From positions 620,001-684,000 of the forward strand of contig NZ_CP014595.1 of assembly GCF_001687105.1 (NCBI RefSeq): a stretch of DNA of 64,000 bases, read 5' to 3'. Position numbers and translations under genes: made by a program. Below, piece after piece: positions 7,315 through 16,976 of this stretch; within the stretch, counting starts at the first letter, position 1; each line of letters begins with the position of its first letter. The notes beneath the pieces were generated by a model. That model had not been told where the DNA came from, did no database searches, and saw only the letters and a program-made list of their open reading frames with translations. This DNA is from Salipiger sp. CCB-MM3. Lineage in GTDB: Bacteria; Pseudomonadota; Alphaproteobacteria; Rhodobacterales; Rhodobacteraceae.

Positions 7315-8529
7315 ATGCACAGCACAACAGAGTCCCGCGCCCGGCGCAATGTCACCATTCTGGTTCTCGCGCAGGCCTTCCTCGGCGCGCAGATGCCGAT
7401 GATCTTCACCATCGGCGGGCTGGCCGGGCAGTCGCTGGCGCCGAACCCCTGTTTTGCGACGCTGCCGATCTCGCTGATCGTGCTGGGCTCGATGCTGTCA
7501 GCAACGCCGGTCTCGGCCTTCATGCAGCGCTTTGGCCGCCGCGCGGGGTTCTTCCTCGGCACCTTCGGTGGCACGCTGGGCGGCATCGTGGGCGCGACGG
7601 GGCTTTACCTGCAGTCCTTCCCGATCTTCCTGCTCGGCAGCCTGATCACCGGGCTCTACATGTCGGCGCAGGGGTTCTACCGCTTCGCCGCCGCCGACAC
7701 CGCCAGCCCCGCCTTCCGCCCCAAGGCGATCTCTTACGTGATGGCGGGCGGGCTGGTCTCGGCGCTCATCGGCCCGCAGGTGGTGAAGCTTACCGCCGAC
7801 GCCTATGTCATCCCCTTCTTCGGCACCTATGCGGCGGTGATCGCGGTGAACCTCGTGGGCTCGCTGCTGTTTCTTTTCCTCGACATTCCAAAGCCCCCGG
7901 CCCCGGCCGAAGGCAGCCCCTATGGCCGCACGCGCTGGCAGTTGATCACCACGCCGCGCATCGCCGTGGCGGTGATCTGCGGCATGGTGAGCTACGCGCT
8001 GATGAACCTCGTGATGACCTCGACGCCGCTGGCGGTTGTGGGCTGCGGGTTCGAGACCTCGGACGCGGCCAATGTGGTCAGCGCCCATGTACTGGCGATG
8101 TTCGCGCCGTCCTTCTTCACCGGGCAGATGATTAACCGCTTCGGCGTCGAAAAGATCATGGGCCTCGGGCTCGTCATCCTCGCTGGCGCGGGCGCGGTGG
8201 CGATGACCGGCGTCGAGCTGGAGAATTTCTTCTTCGCGTTGGTGCTGCTGGGGATCGGCTGGAATTTCGGCTTCATCGGCGCGACCACCATGCTGGCTGG
8301 CGCGCATAGCGCCGAGGAGCGCGGCCGCATGCAGGGGCTCAACGATCTGCTGGTGTTCGGCGGGGTGACCTTCGCCTCGCTCGCCTCGGGCGGGCTGATG
8401 AACTGCTCGGGCGGCACGCCGCAGCAGGGCTGGAGCGCGGTGGTGATGGCCATGGCGCCCTTCCTCGTGCTGGCAGGCGGCGCACTGATCTGGCTGGTGC
8501 TGCGCCCCGAAGAGCAACCGGCGGAGTAA
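7315..8529 (+). CDS. MFS transporter
   Basis: A 404-residue inner-membrane protein with about twelve hydrophobic segments. The loop after the second segment reads MQRFGRRAGFF, the usual MFS signature region, and a second half repeat begins near TRWQLITTPRIAVAV. The direction and substrate of transport cannot be told. The ATG at 7315 (MHSTTES) is chosen because the first membrane helix begins 14 residues later. It is divergent from the glycosylase gene, and its stop is three bases before palindrome pair 2. Confidence 0.88.
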   Translation: MHSTTESRARRNVTILVLAQAFLGAQMPMIFTIGGLAGQSLAPNPCFATLPISLIVLGSMLSATPVSAFMQRFGRRAGFFLGTFGGTLGGIVGATGLYLQSFPIFLLGSLITGLYMSAQGFYRFAAADTASPAFRPKAISYVMAGGLVSALIGPQVVKLTADAYVIPFFGTYAAVIAVNLVGSLLFLFLDIPKPPAPAEGSPYGRTRWQLITTPRIAVAVICGMVSYALMNLVMTSTPLAVVGCGFETSDAANVVSAHVLAMFAPSFFTGQMINRFGVEKIMGLGLVILAGAGAVAMTGVELENFFFALVLLGIGWNFGFIGATTMLAGAHSAEERGRMQGLNDLLVFGGVTFASLASGGLMNCSGGTPQQGWSAVVMAMAPFLVLAGGALIWLVLRPEEQPAE

Positions 8530-8531
8530 GG

Positions 8532-8575
8532 CAAATCCCTTACAAGGGATTTGCAACTCTCTTCGAAGACAGTTG
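8532..8575. repeat. Paired 22-bp palindromes (copy 2)
   Basis: Two abutting 22-base units, 8532-8553 and 8554-8575, each palindromic with one mismatch. They fill the 48-base gap between the convergent MFS and squalene/phytoene-synthase-like genes almost exactly. Confidence 0.85.
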
Positions 8576-8577
8576 CG

Positions 8578-9363
8578 CTACACCCGCCCGGTAAACCCGG
8601 CCTTCGCCAGACGCGCCCGTCGCGAGAATTCCGACAGCTGCAGCGTTCCCTCGGCGACCCGCTGCGGCTCCCGCGCCGCCAGCGCGAGCAGCGGCCCCGC
8701 CTGCCATCCCGCCAGCAGCGCCGGACGCGCCGCCTTCGGCACGCCGCCAAAGCCCTTGCGCGCCCGTGCCAGCCGCGCCAGCCCGCCGCGCGCCAGCGCT
8801 GCCACGCCCTCGGGGCGTCCATCCAGCAGCGGCACGCGGCCCTTGCTCTCAAGCTCTGGCACTGCGCGCAGGAAGGCTGCGAGACCAAAGGCATAGCCCG
8901 CATCCAGCGCCACCTCTTCGCCCATACCGGCAGGTCCCGCCAACCCCCGCCCCGCCGCCAGCAGCAGCAGGCCCGAGGTTTCCTCGAGATAGCGGGTCAG
9001 ATGCGCCTCATCCTCGAACGGGTCGCGGTAGATGTCCCAGCGCCGCGCGCCGACCAGCGGATCGAGCCGGGCCGCGGTCTCGCCATCCAGCACCTGAGCC
9101 AGCGGCGTGACCACCTCGTGCCGCCGCACCGCCCCGCCCGTGGCGATCTCTTCCAGCGCGTCGCGCCACCATTGCAGGCGCATCTCGGCGATCATCGTCT
9201 CCTGCGTCACCCAAGGCGCGCGGGCGACCTCGAGGTTGAACGCATAGAGCGGAAACAGCACGCGCCGCGCCTGTGGCGGCGCGGCCATGGCGGCAGCGAA
9301 ACGGTCGGGATCGCCGCGCTCGATCAGCCCGGCACAGGCAATCAGATCGTCACTGAGCTGCAC
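8578..9363 (-). CDS. Squalene/phytoene synthase-like protein (NDUFAF6-type)
   Basis: A 261-residue all-helical protein of the trans-isoprenyl synthase superfamily. RRVLFPLYAFNLEVARAPW, MRLQWWRDALEEI and the DEAHLTRYLEETSG segment align with helices of squalene/phytoene synthases. The canonical Asp-rich DXXXD motifs are degraded, as in NDUFAF6, the mitochondrial complex I assembly relative. An assembly or scaffold role is therefore as likely as prenyl condensation. The start overlaps the end of cimA by 14 bases, so the two are co-transcribed. Confidence 0.8.
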   Translation of the reverse strand: MQLSDDLIACAGLIERGDPDRFAAAMAAPPQARRVLFPLYAFNLEVARAPWVTQETMIAEMRLQWWRDALEEIATGGAVRRHEVVTPLAQVLDGETAARLDPLVGARRWDIYRDPFEDEAHLTRYLEETSGLLLLAAGRGLAGPAGMGEEVALDAGYAFGLAAFLRAVPELESKGRVPLLDGRPEGVAALARGGLARLARARKGFGGVPKAARPALLAGWQAGPLLALAAREPQRVAEGTLQLSEFSRRARLAKAGFTGRV

Positions 9364-10981
9364 GCGCGGCCCCGCAGTCGCGGATCAGCTTCCAGCGCAC
9401 CGCATCCAGCAGCGCCTCGAAGGAGGCGTCGACTATGTTGGCGCTGACGCCGACCGTCTGCCAGCGCCGCCCGGCCCCGTCCTCGCTGTCGATGATGACG
9501 CGGGTCACCGCCTCGGTGCCGCCTTGGGTGATGCGCACCTTGAAGTCCACCAGCCGCATGTCGTCGATCATCGACTGATAGGGCCCGAGGTCCTTGGCCA
9601 GCGCCTTCGACAGCGCGTTCACCGGGCCGCGGTCGTGGCCCTCGGTGTCGAGACTGTCGGAGACCGAGAGCTTTTTCTCGCCGTCGATCTTCACCACCAC
9701 CACGGCCTCGGAGAGCGAGACCATCTGGTCGTATTTGTTCTTCCGCCGCTCGATGGTCACCCGGTAGCGCTTCACCTCGAAGAACTCCGGCAGCAGCCCC
9801 AGCTCGTCCCGCGCCAAGAGCTCAAAGCTCGCCTGCGCGGTGTCATAGGTGTAGCCCTCGGCCTCCTGCGCCTTGATGCGCTCAAGGATGCGCCCCAGCG
9901 CCGGATCCCCCTTCTCGACCTCCAGCCCCGCTTCGGCGAGGCGGCGGCGCAGGTTCGACTGCCCGGCTTGGTTCGACATGGGGATGACGCGGCGGTTGCC
10001 CACCTGCCCCGGCTCGATGTGCTCGTAGGTGCTGGGGTCCTTGAGGATCGCGCTGGCGTGCAGACCCGCCTTATGGGCAAAGGCCGAACTGCCGACAAAG
10101 GCCGCCTGCCGCATCGGCACACGGTTGAGGATCTCGTCGAGCATCCGGCTCATCTGGGTCAGCCCCTCCAGCGCCTCGCGGCGCACGCCGGTCTCATAGC
10201 GGCTGGCGTAGGGCTCCTTGAGCAGCAGCACCGGGATCAGCGTGGTGAGATTGGCGTTGCCGCAGCGCTCGCCCAGACCGTTGAGCGTGCCCTGCAACTG
10301 CCGCACGCCCGCGTCGATCGCCGCCAGCGTGCAGCCCACGGCGTTCTCGGTGTCATTGTGGGTATGGATGCCAAGCCTTTCGCCGGGCACGCCCGCCGCG
10401 ATCACCTCACGCACGATGCGCCCCACTTCCTCGGGTAGCGTGCCGCCGTTGGTGTCGCAGAGCACCACCCAGCGCGCGCCACTTTCCAGCGCCGCCTTCA
10501 CGCAGCCAAGCGCATAGCCGGGGTTGGCCTTGTAGCCGTCAAAGAAATGCTCGGCGTCAAACAGCGCCTCGCGCCCCTGCGCCACGCAATGCGCGACCGA
10601 GGCCGAGATCGCCTCGAGGTTCTCTTCGAGCGTGATGCCAAGCGCGGTGGTGACGTGGAACTCATGGGTCTTGCCCACGAGGCAGACCGACGGCGTGCCC
10701 GCGTTCAGCACCGCCGCCAGCACGTCGTCATTGGCCGCCGAGCGCCCTGCCCGCTTGGTCATGCCAAAGGCGGTCATCGTGGCGCGCGTCTCGCCCACCT
10801 CGTCGAAAAAAGCGCTGTCGGTCGGGTTGGCCCCGGGCCAGCCGCCTTCGATATAGTCGACCCCCAGCGCATCCAGCGCCGCGACGATACGGTGCTTCTC
10901 GGCGGTGGAGAATTGCACGCCCTGGGTCTGCTGCCCGTCGCGCAGGGTGGTGTCGTAGATGTAGAGACGCTCCTTCCCCAT
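9350..10981 (-). CDS. cimA: Citramalate synthase
   Basis: A 543-residue enzyme that condenses pyruvate and acetyl-CoA to (R)-citramalate, the threonine-independent entry to isoleucine. The N-terminal TIM barrel starts with IYDTTLRDGQQTQGV, and HTHNDTENAVG carries metal ligands. The C-terminal third is the LeuA-type allosteric domain. The length and the GWPGANP motif favour CimA over 2-isopropylmalate synthase. The type A box at 10991-11014 supplies AAAGGAG ahead of the ATG at 10981. It leads a two-gene unit with the squalene-synthase-like gene. Confidence 0.92.
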   Translation of the reverse strand: MGKERLYIYDTTLRDGQQTQGVQFSTAEKHRIVAALDALGVDYIEGGWPGANPTDSAFFDEVGETRATMTAFGMTKRAGRSAANDDVLAAVLNAGTPSVCLVGKTHEFHVTTALGITLEENLEAISASVAHCVAQGREALFDAEHFFDGYKANPGYALGCVKAALESGARWVVLCDTNGGTLPEEVGRIVREVIAAGVPGERLGIHTHNDTENAVGCTLAAIDAGVRQLQGTLNGLGERCGNANLTTLIPVLLLKEPYASRYETGVRREALEGLTQMSRMLDEILNRVPMRQAAFVGSSAFAHKAGLHASAILKDPSTYEHIEPGQVGNRRVIPMSNQAGQSNLRRRLAEAGLEVEKGDPALGRILERIKAQEAEGYTYDTAQASFELLARDELGLLPEFFEVKRYRVTIERRKNKYDQMVSLSEAVVVVKIDGEKKLSVSDSLDTEGHDRGPVNALSKALAKDLGPYQSMIDDMRLVDFKVRITQGGTEAVTRVIIDSEDGAGRRWQTVGVSANIVDASFEALLDAVRWKLIRDCGAARAAQ

Positions 10982-10990
10982 CACGCCGCT

Positions 10991-11014
10991 CCTTTCATCT
11001 TTCCACAAATACTC
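10991..11014 (-). repeat. Type A intergenic box in the cimA leader
   Basis: On the minus strand: GAGTATTTGTGGAAAGATG followed by AAAGG. It differs from the 7206-7230 copy at two positions and again lies directly upstream of a start codon, contributing the Shine-Dalgarno. Confidence 0.8.
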
Positions 11015-11189
11015 AACGATCCCGGGCGACCAGCCCGGGCCGCGCCCGACCCTCCCCCCGGGAGGGCGCATGTGCGACACTGCAAGACAGTCATCCGCAG
11101 CTCGGGCTGGCGAGATAAACCGCGCGGCTCAAGCCCTGCAAAGCGCCCACCCAGGGTCGGGCGCAGCCCTTCGCTGTGTAGAAGATCAC

Positions 11190-12599
11190 TCAAACGAGCC
11201 CCTCCAACTTGGCGGCATCAAAGCCCGCGCCGGGCAGAAGCTCGACGCCCGCCTTGGACATGCGCACTTCGACCCCCGCTTCGATCAGCGCGGTTTTGAG
11301 CCGGTCGACCTCGGAGAAATCCTTGGTCTCCATAGCCTTGGCCCGGACGCCGGCAAGATGCTCGGCGAGGCCCGAGAGGTCCACATCCGGTGCCATGGCC
11401 CACTCCGGGATTCCATCATCCAAGAAGCCTAGGAGACGCAGCGAAGCCCGCAGGTTGGGCGCATCTCCAGCGTGAGAAAGCTGGTGAAGCTCCGCGATAG
11501 CCCCTGCGGTGTTCAGGTCATCAGACAGGGCATCAACAAGCGGCTGGTAGGGCTCGGCGTTGTCCAACGCTTCTGCCGCCTGTGCGTACCACTTGCGCAG
11601 CGTCGCCTCGGCCTGCGCCGCCTTCTCGGCGGTCCAGTCCATCGGCTTGCGGTAATGGGTCGAGAGCATGACGAAGCGGATCACCTCGCCCGGCACGGCG
11701 GGCATGCCGTCGTGCCCATCCAGCAGATCGCGCACGGTGAAGAAATTACCCAAGGATTTGGACATCTTCTTGCCCTCGACCTGCAGCATCTCGTTGTGCA
11801 GCCAGACCTTGGCGAACTCGCCATGCGGGTGCGCGCAGCAGCTCTGGGCGATCTCGTTCTCGTGGTGCGGGAACATCAGGTCGTTGCCGCCGCCATGAAT
11901 GTCAAAGCTCTCGCCCAGAAGCTCATAGGCCATGGCCGAGCACTCAATGTGCCAGCCCGGACGACCCCGGCCCCAAGGGCTGTCCCAGCCCGGCAGATCA
12001 TCCGCCGAGGGCTTCCACAGCACGAAATCCATCGGGTTGCGCTTGTAGGGCGCCACCTCGACCCGCGCCCCGGCGATCATGTCGTCGACCGAACGGCCGG
12101 ACAGCGCGCCATAGTCCTTGTAGCTCTCCACCGCGAAAAGCACGTGCCCCTCGGCCTCATAGGCGTGACCGTCGGCAATGAGCCCGTCGATCATCGCGAC
12201 CATTTGCGCGATGAACTGCGTGGCGCGGGGCATGTGATCGGGCTCCATCACGCCGACCGCGCCCATGTCCTGCAGATACCAGCCGATGGTCTCTTCGGTG
12301 CGCTCGGCGATCAGCTCTTCGAGGCTGCGCGGATCGCCCGCCGCTTTGCGCGCCTGCGCCGTGGCGTTGATCTTGTCGTCGACGTCGGTGAAGTTGCGCA
12401 CATAGGTGACGTGATCCGGCCCATAGACATGGCGCAGCAACCGCGCCAGCACGTCAAAGACGATGGCCGGGCGGGCGTTGCCGAGGTGCGCGCGGTCATA
12501 GACCGTAGGCCCGCAGACATACATCCGGACGTTCTTGGGATCGATCGGGGTGAAGACCTCCTTACGGCGGGTCTTCGAGTTGGTCAGCGAGATGGTCAT
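11190..12599 (-). CDS. cysS: Cysteinyl-tRNA synthetase
   Basis: A 469-residue class I aminoacyl-tRNA synthetase charging tRNA-Cys. The HIGH-type motif is seen as HLGN after [10 protein letters not shown], where the Cys is a zinc ligand. WHIECSAMA follows, and KMSKSLGN is the KMSKS loop. The C-terminal anticodon-binding domain ends near the stop. The length is normal for bacteria. It is a single-gene unit flanked by gaps of about 200 and 135 bases. Confidence 0.97.
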   Translation of the reverse strand: MTISLTNSKTRRKEVFTPIDPKNVRMYVCGPTVYDRAHLGNARPAIVFDVLARLLRHVYGPDHVTYVRNFTDVDDKINATAQARKAAGDPRSLEELIAERTEETIGWYLQDMGAVGVMEPDHMPRATQFIAQMVAMIDGLIADGHAYEAEGHVLFAVESYKDYGALSGRSVDDMIAGARVEVAPYKRNPMDFVLWKPSADDLPGWDSPWGRGRPGWHIECSAMAYELLGESFDIHGGGNDLMFPHHENEIAQSCCAHPHGEFAKVWLHNEMLQVEGKKMSKSLGNFFTVRDLLDGHDGMPAVPGEVIRFVMLSTHYRKPMDWTAEKAAQAEATLRKWYAQAAEALDNAEPYQPLVDALSDDLNTAGAIAELHQLSHAGDAPNLRASLRLLGFLDDGIPEWAMAPDVDLSGLAEHLAGVRAKAMETKDFSEVDRLKTALIEAGVEVRMSKAGVELLPGAGFDAAKLEGLV

Positions 12600-12734
12600 G
12601 GCGCGCTCCTTCGCGGCGGTCGCGGCGGGAGTAGCAACTTCATCTCTCGATTGGAATAGAAGACCGGCCCGCCGAAGATATCAGCAGGTAATGCAGCAAA
12701 TCTGAATGGCGTTGCGCAGGGTCATGCGGGCTGT

Positions 12735-13286
12735 CTAGCGCGGCGCGTCCCGCGCGTCCAGCATTTCCACCAGCTTTGCCAGAGACGAGAGGTTGCGCGC
12801 GGTGAGCGGCGCACCCGCGATGGCCTCGAGCCGGGGCGCGAGCTTCGAGCGGCCAAAGCCGCCGGGCGTGTGTAGCCAGATCATGCCCTCGCCCTCGGCG
12901 ATCTCGTCTCCGGGGGCGGCGAAGCGCTCGAACAGCGCGCGATCAAGGCTGGCGGGGGTGAGGCTGGCGGGGGCGAAGAGAAACCCCACATGCACGCGCT
13001 TGGGTTCATCGGGCGCGAAGGGGCAGCGCTCCAGCGCCGCGCGCAGCCGCTCCGGCGGCAGCACCAGTACCGGCACGTCGAGCCCCAGCCCCGACAAGAC
13101 GCGTTGCAGCGCCGCGGCCAAAGCCTCAGGCGCGTCCTCGGCGTCGAACAGAAGGTTGCCCGAGGCGAGATGGCTCTGCACCTCTTGCCAGCCCAACCCT
13201 TCGCAAAGCGCGCGCAGCTTGGCCATGGGCAGCGCATTGGCACCGCCGACATTGATCCCGCGCAGCAGGGCGACGTTAAGAGCCAT
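12735..13286 (-). CDS. DUF1697 domain-containing protein
   Basis: A 183-residue cytosolic protein of a widespread but uncharacterised family. Diagnostic blocks are ALLRGINVGGAN at the N-terminus, SHLASGNLLFDA and the C-terminal segment TARNLSSLAKLVEML. The ATG is preceded by GGAGGTGATC, an unusually long match to the 16S anti-Shine-Dalgarno, so expression may be high. No function is known. Confidence 0.9.
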   Translation of the reverse strand: MALNVALLRGINVGGANALPMAKLRALCEGLGWQEVQSHLASGNLLFDAEDAPEALAAALQRVLSGLGLDVPVLVLPPERLRAALERCPFAPDEPKRVHVGFLFAPASLTPASLDRALFERFAAPGDEIAEGEGMIWLHTPGGFGRSKLAPRLEAIAGAPLTARNLSSLAKLVEMLDARDAPR

Positions 13287-13362
13287 GGATCACCTCCGGC
13301 GCCAACAAAGACCAAGGGGCAGCTACGGTCAATCGGGCACCGGCTCAGCGCCCCACAACGCA

Positions 13363-13390
13363 AAAGGCCCCGCCGTGCGGCAGGGCCTTT
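13363..13390 (-). terminator. Intrinsic terminator of the DUF4167 gene
   Basis: AAAGGCCC (13363-13370) pairs with GGGCCTTT (13383-13390), with further G-C pairs inside. On the minus strand a T-run (CCTTTTG) follows the stem, 20 bases after the DUF4167 stop. Confidence 0.88.
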
Positions 13391-13410
13391 CAAAACTCAT
13401 CCAGCGCGGA

Positions 13411-14190
13411 TCACTCCGCCGCGTCGGGCGCGGGCGCACCATCGGTGGGCGCATCCTCGGCCTTCTTGCGCGGCTTGCGGGTGCGCTTGGGCTTTTCCTC
13501 GGCCTGCTCGGCCGGAGCGTCAGCGGGTTTCGCCGCCTCTTCGCCCTCGGGCTTTTTGCGACGGGTGCGCGGCTTGGGCTTGGGCTTGCTCTCGGCGCGG
13601 CTTTCCGGGGTTTCGACGAGACCGCTGTCATCATCGTCATCCGACGCACCGCCCAGCACGTCCGGCTGATCGCCAAGGCCCGGCAGGCTCTGGGTTTCTA
13701 CCTCGGGCTGCTGCGCCTTGGGCTCGTGCCCGGCATCGCCCTGCGCAGGCTGGTTGCCGTTATTCTGGCCACCGCCGCTCTGGTTGCCATGGTTCTGGCC
13801 GCCATTGCCCTGCTGGTTGCCGCCGTCGCGGGTCTCGCCACGGTTTTGGTCGCGGCTTTGGTCACGGTCGGACCGGTCGCGGTCGCGCTGCGCCTGACGC
13901 TCGCGGTTCTCGCGCTCTTGCTGTTCGCGGCGCTGGTCGGCTTCCTTCTGCGCTTCCGACAGCAGGCGCATATAGTGCTCGGCGTGCTGCTGGAAGTTCT
14001 CGGCAGCAACGCGGTCGTTGCCGAGCGCCGCATCGCGGGCCAACTGGTTGTATTTGTCGATGATCTGCTGCGGCGTGCCGCGCACCTTGCCCTCCGGGCC
14101 CGAGCTGTCGAACACGCGGTTGACGACGTTCCCAAGAGTGTTGCGGTTGCGGTTGTTCTTCGACCGCGAGCGGGATTTCGAGGATCGCAT
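13411..14190 (-). CDS. DUF4167 domain-containing protein with low-complexity Asn/Gly/Gln tract
   Basis: A 259-residue protein. The N-terminal domain (about residues 1-75: basic RSSKSRSRSKNNRN, then GTPQQIIDKYNQLARDA and HAEHYMRLL) is the DUF4167 signature found across alphaproteobacteria. An Arg/Glu/Gln stretch, an Asn/Gly/Gln-rich tract (about 118-150), a run of Asp, and a Lys/Arg/Pro/Glu tail follow; all are predicted disordered. The basic N-terminus suggests nucleic-acid binding, but no function is established. It sits next to prmC-prfA, with its own terminator. Confidence 0.85.
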   Translation of the reverse strand: MRSSKSRSRSKNNRNRNTLGNVVNRVFDSSGPEGKVRGTPQQIIDKYNQLARDAALGNDRVAAENFQQHAEHYMRLLSEAQKEADQRREQQERENRERQAQRDRDRSDRDQSRDQNRGETRDGGNQQGNGGQNHGNQSGGGQNNGNQPAQGDAGHEPKAQQPEVETQSLPGLGDQPDVLGGASDDDDDSGLVETPESRAESKPKPKPRTRRKKPEGEEAAKPADAPAEQAEEKPKRTRKPRKKAEDAPTDGAPAPDAAE

Positions 14191-14418
14191 CTTGTCTGCT
14201 ATCAGCCTTGTGTCTGACTGTCCCTGTGACCTCGGCGCTGCGCCTGATGTGGCGCCGTCAATGCCCGTGATCACTCCAATGTCGGGTTGATGTCGGGCGG
14301 GACCGCTGTGAGGCATCCACCGCTCCGACCCCTACTGCTAATCATTTCGAGGCAGGGCTGACAAGGGAAAATCTCGGAAAATATGAGATTTTCGCCCGAA
14401 ATGCGCCGAAACGTGGTT

Positions 14419-15276
14419 TCAAAGCGCTTGCAGCCGCCCCGTAACCACTCGATCGCGCCCATCGAGATCGGCAATGACCGCAACGTCAACCAGCCCAGAG
14501 GCGCGGAAAAGGTCTGCGACCGCCGCGCCCTGTGACGGCCCGATCTCGACCAGCAGCCGCCCGCCCGGCGCCAGATGCGCCGCCGCCCCCGCCGCGATCG
14601 CGCGATAGGCCTCCAGCCCGTCGCCCTCGTCGGTCAGCGCCATGCGCGGCTCGTGATCACGCACCTCGGGCGCCAGCCCCGGCATCTCGGTCAGCGCGAT
14701 ATAGGGCGGGTTCGACACGATGAGATCGAAGGTCTCGGGCGCATCGCCAAGCGCGCCCCACCAATTGCCCTGCGCCAGCGCGGCGCGCGGCTCCAGTTGC
14801 AGCGCGTTGCGGTTCCAGAACGCCACCTCGAGCGCCTGCGCGCTGAGGTCGGTGCCGATTCCCGTGGCGCCGGGCCGTTCGGCCAGCAGCGTCAGCAGGA
14901 TACAGCCCGAGCCTGTGCCCAGATCGAGCACCCGCGTGAAGGGCTGCGACAGCGCCGCCTCGATCAGAATCTCGGTCTCGGGGCGCGGATCGAGCACACT
15001 TGAGTTGACGAGGAACTCGCGCCCGTAGAACTCCCGCCGCCCAGTCAGATGCGAGACCGGCACCCGCGCCGCGCGGCGGTCGATCAGCGCATCGAAGAGC
15101 ACCGCATGTTCGGGCGCGACGGGTTCAGGCAGAAACAGCGTCAGCCGCCCCGGCGGCACTTTCAGCACATGCGCCAGCAGCCGCCGCGCGTCTCGCCCGG
15201 GGTCGGCCACGCCTGCCTCGACCAGCCGCGCGGTGGCGCGGGCCAGAAGCTGCGAGCCGGTGCTGCCCCCGCTCAT
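14419..15276 (-). CDS. prmC: Release factor glutamine methyltransferase
   Basis: A 285-residue SAM-dependent enzyme that methylates the Gln of the GGQ motif in peptide-release factors. It has an N-terminal helical release-factor-binding domain, then [15 protein letters not shown] (SAM site), and NPPYI, the catalytic NPPY motif. The start ATG overlaps the prfA stop (ATGA), so enzyme and substrate are made from one operon, the usual arrangement. Confidence 0.96.
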   Translation of the reverse strand: MSGGSTGSQLLARATARLVEAGVADPGRDARRLLAHVLKVPPGRLTLFLPEPVAPEHAVLFDALIDRRAARVPVSHLTGRREFYGREFLVNSSVLDPRPETEILIEAALSQPFTRVLDLGTGSGCILLTLLAERPGATGIGTDLSAQALEVAFWNRNALQLEPRAALAQGNWWGALGDAPETFDLIVSNPPYIALTEMPGLAPEVRDHEPRMALTDEGDGLEAYRAIAAGAAAHLAPGGRLLVEIGPSQGAAVADLFRASGLVDVAVIADLDGRDRVVTGRLQAL

Positions 15277-16319
15277 GCCATCTCCGCCAGCATGGACGCC
15301 TGCGCATCGGCGGTCAGCGCGTCGATGATCTCATCAAGATCGCCGCCCAGCACCGCTTCGAGCTTGTAGAGCGTCAGCCCGATACGGTGGTCGGTCATGC
15401 GCCCTTGCGGGAAATTATAGGTGCGGATGCGCTCGGAACGGTCGCCCGAACCGACCTGCGCTTTACGGTCCGAGGCGCGGCTCTCATCCGCCTTCTGGCG
15501 TTCCATGTCGAACAGCCGCGCGCGCAGCACGTTCATCGCGATCTCGCGGTTGCGGTGCTGGGACTTCTCGGACGAGGTGACCACAAGGCCGGTGGGAATA
15601 TGGGTGATGCGCACGGCAGAATCGGTGGTGTTGACGTGCTGGCCGCCGGCGCCCGAGCTGCGCATCGTGTCGATGCGGATGTCATTGGGGTTGATCTCGA
15701 TATCCACCGCCTCCGCCTCGGGCAGCACCGCCACGGTGGCCGCCGAAGTGTGGATGCGCCCGCCGCTCTCGGTCTCGGGCACGCGCTGGACGCGGTGCAC
15801 GCCGCTTTCGAACTTCATACGGGCAAAGACGTTCTCGCCCTCGATGCGCACCACAAGTTCCTTGATGCCGCCAAGCTCGGAAAGCTGCTCTTCGATGACC
15901 TCCCAGCGCCAGCCGCGCGCCTCGGCATAGCGCTGGTACATGCGTGCCAGATCACCGGCAAAGAGCGCCGCCTCGTCGCCGCCGGTGCCGGGGCGGATCT
16001 CGAGGATCGCGGGCCGCGCATCGGCAGCGTCGCGCGGCAGCAGCGCCAGTTGCAGCGCATGCTCGGCCTCGGGCAGCCGCGCGCGCAGAGTGGGAAGCTC
16101 TTCCTCGGCCAGCGCCTTCATCTCGGGATCGGCGAGCATCTCCTCGGCCTCGGCGAGATCGGCCTGCAGGGTTTCCCATTCGGCGATCTGATCGACCACG
16201 GGCTTGAGCTCGGCATATTCGCGTCCCAGCGCGGCAATATCGCCCCGCCCCTCGGCCATGCAGGCCTGGACATACTCGAAACGGTCACGGATCTGGTGAA
16301 GTCGGTCAGCGGGGATCAT
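15273..16319 (-). CDS. prfA: Peptide chain release factor 1
   Basis: A 348-residue factor that recognises UAA and UAG and triggers release. The GGQ loop ([16 protein letters not shown]) is intact, and the C-terminal [14 protein letters not shown] block is typical. I use the ATG at 16319 ([10 protein letters not shown]), which matches the family start; the frame runs 22 codons further but through poor sequence. Co-transcribed with prmC. Confidence 0.96.
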   Translation of the reverse strand: MIPADRLHQIRDRFEYVQACMAEGRGDIAALGREYAELKPVVDQIAEWETLQADLAEAEEMLADPEMKALAEEELPTLRARLPEAEHALQLALLPRDAADARPAILEIRPGTGGDEAALFAGDLARMYQRYAEARGWRWEVIEEQLSELGGIKELVVRIEGENVFARMKFESGVHRVQRVPETESGGRIHTSAATVAVLPEAEAVDIEINPNDIRIDTMRSSGAGGQHVNTTDSAVRITHIPTGLVVTSSEKSQHRNREIAMNVLRARLFDMERQKADESRASDRKAQVGSGDRSERIRTYNFPQGRMTDHRIGLTLYKLEAVLGGDLDEIIDALTADAQASMLAEMA

Positions 16320-16371
16320 CCGCTTTCCTTTCCCCATTGCAACGTCCGGGTCAAGTCTGCGCGGCGCCGGA

Positions 16372-16415
16372 CAAATCTCTTGCAAGAGATTTGCAAGCTC
16401 CTTGCAAGGAGCTTG
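16372..16415. repeat. Paired 22-bp palindromes (copy 3)
   Basis: Two perfect abutting 22-base palindromes: 16372-16393 (arm CAAATCTCTTG) and 16394-16415 (arm CAAGCTCCTTG). They lie between the DUF1499 stop (four bases away) and the prfA leader. Confidence 0.88.
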
Positions 16416-16418
16416 GCG

Positions 16419-16826
16419 TCAGCCCTGCTGCCCGGCGAGCGTGGCCAGCCAGCCGTCCACCCGCGCCTTGTTCACGCCCATGTCGGATTGGCCAAAGCGC
16501 TGGCGGGCGTAAAGCTCGAGGTGATCTTCGACGAATTGCACGGTGGTGTAATCGGGAAAGCCCATCCATTTGGAGCGCGAAACATAAGTCACGCGGCCCT
16601 CACCCGGGCTGCCTGCAAGCACTTCGGTGCGCGGGCTTTCAAGGATGATGCGGTGCAGCGCCTCGAAGGTATCTTCCGACCCGGCGACACGGCGGCGCAC
16701 GCCGCTGGCCAGATCCTGATCGGCGGTCACCTGCGGGTCGACGTTCCACACCGAAGGGTCCGACGGCGCGAGGCGAATCCAGGCCAGACCGGCCACCACG
16801 AGCAGGATGATGATCCAGAATACCAT
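16419..16826 (-). CDS. DUF1499 family membrane-anchored protein
   Basis: A 135-residue protein with one N-terminal membrane segment (about residues 2-18, MVFWIIILLVVAGLAW) and a soluble domain of the DUF1499 type: WNVDPQ, then GRVTYVSRSKWMGFPDYTTVQF and LELYARQRFG with the DMGVNKARVDGWL ending. The family has no proven role. The start is uncertain: AAGGAA lies 12 bases before the ATG but 6 before an in-frame GTG two codons upstream. It is a single gene ending in palindrome pair 3. Confidence 0.78.
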   Translation of the reverse strand: MVFWIIILLVVAGLAWIRLAPSDPSVWNVDPQVTADQDLASGVRRRVAGSEDTFEALHRIILESPRTEVLAGSPGEGRVTYVSRSKWMGFPDYTTVQFVEDHLELYARQRFGQSDMGVNKARVDGWLATLAGQQG

Positions 16827-16976
16827 GCGCACCACGTGTTCCTTTCCATTCCGTGCCCGCCGCGCGCGGCGCCGGGTTGCTTCTGATTTCACGATTCCCG
16901 CGCGCAATCAAAGGCCGAACACGGTTGCTCGCGGGATTGTGCCCACGCGGGAGGAGGCCCGCGCGGGTACCTTGGT

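Noticed and set aside
13565..13860. Apparent short DNA repeats (GGTT and CCAGA patterns)
   Set aside because: They are the codons of the Asn/Gly/Gln and Lys/Pro-rich tracts of the DUF4167 protein, not a separate repeat or CRISPR array.
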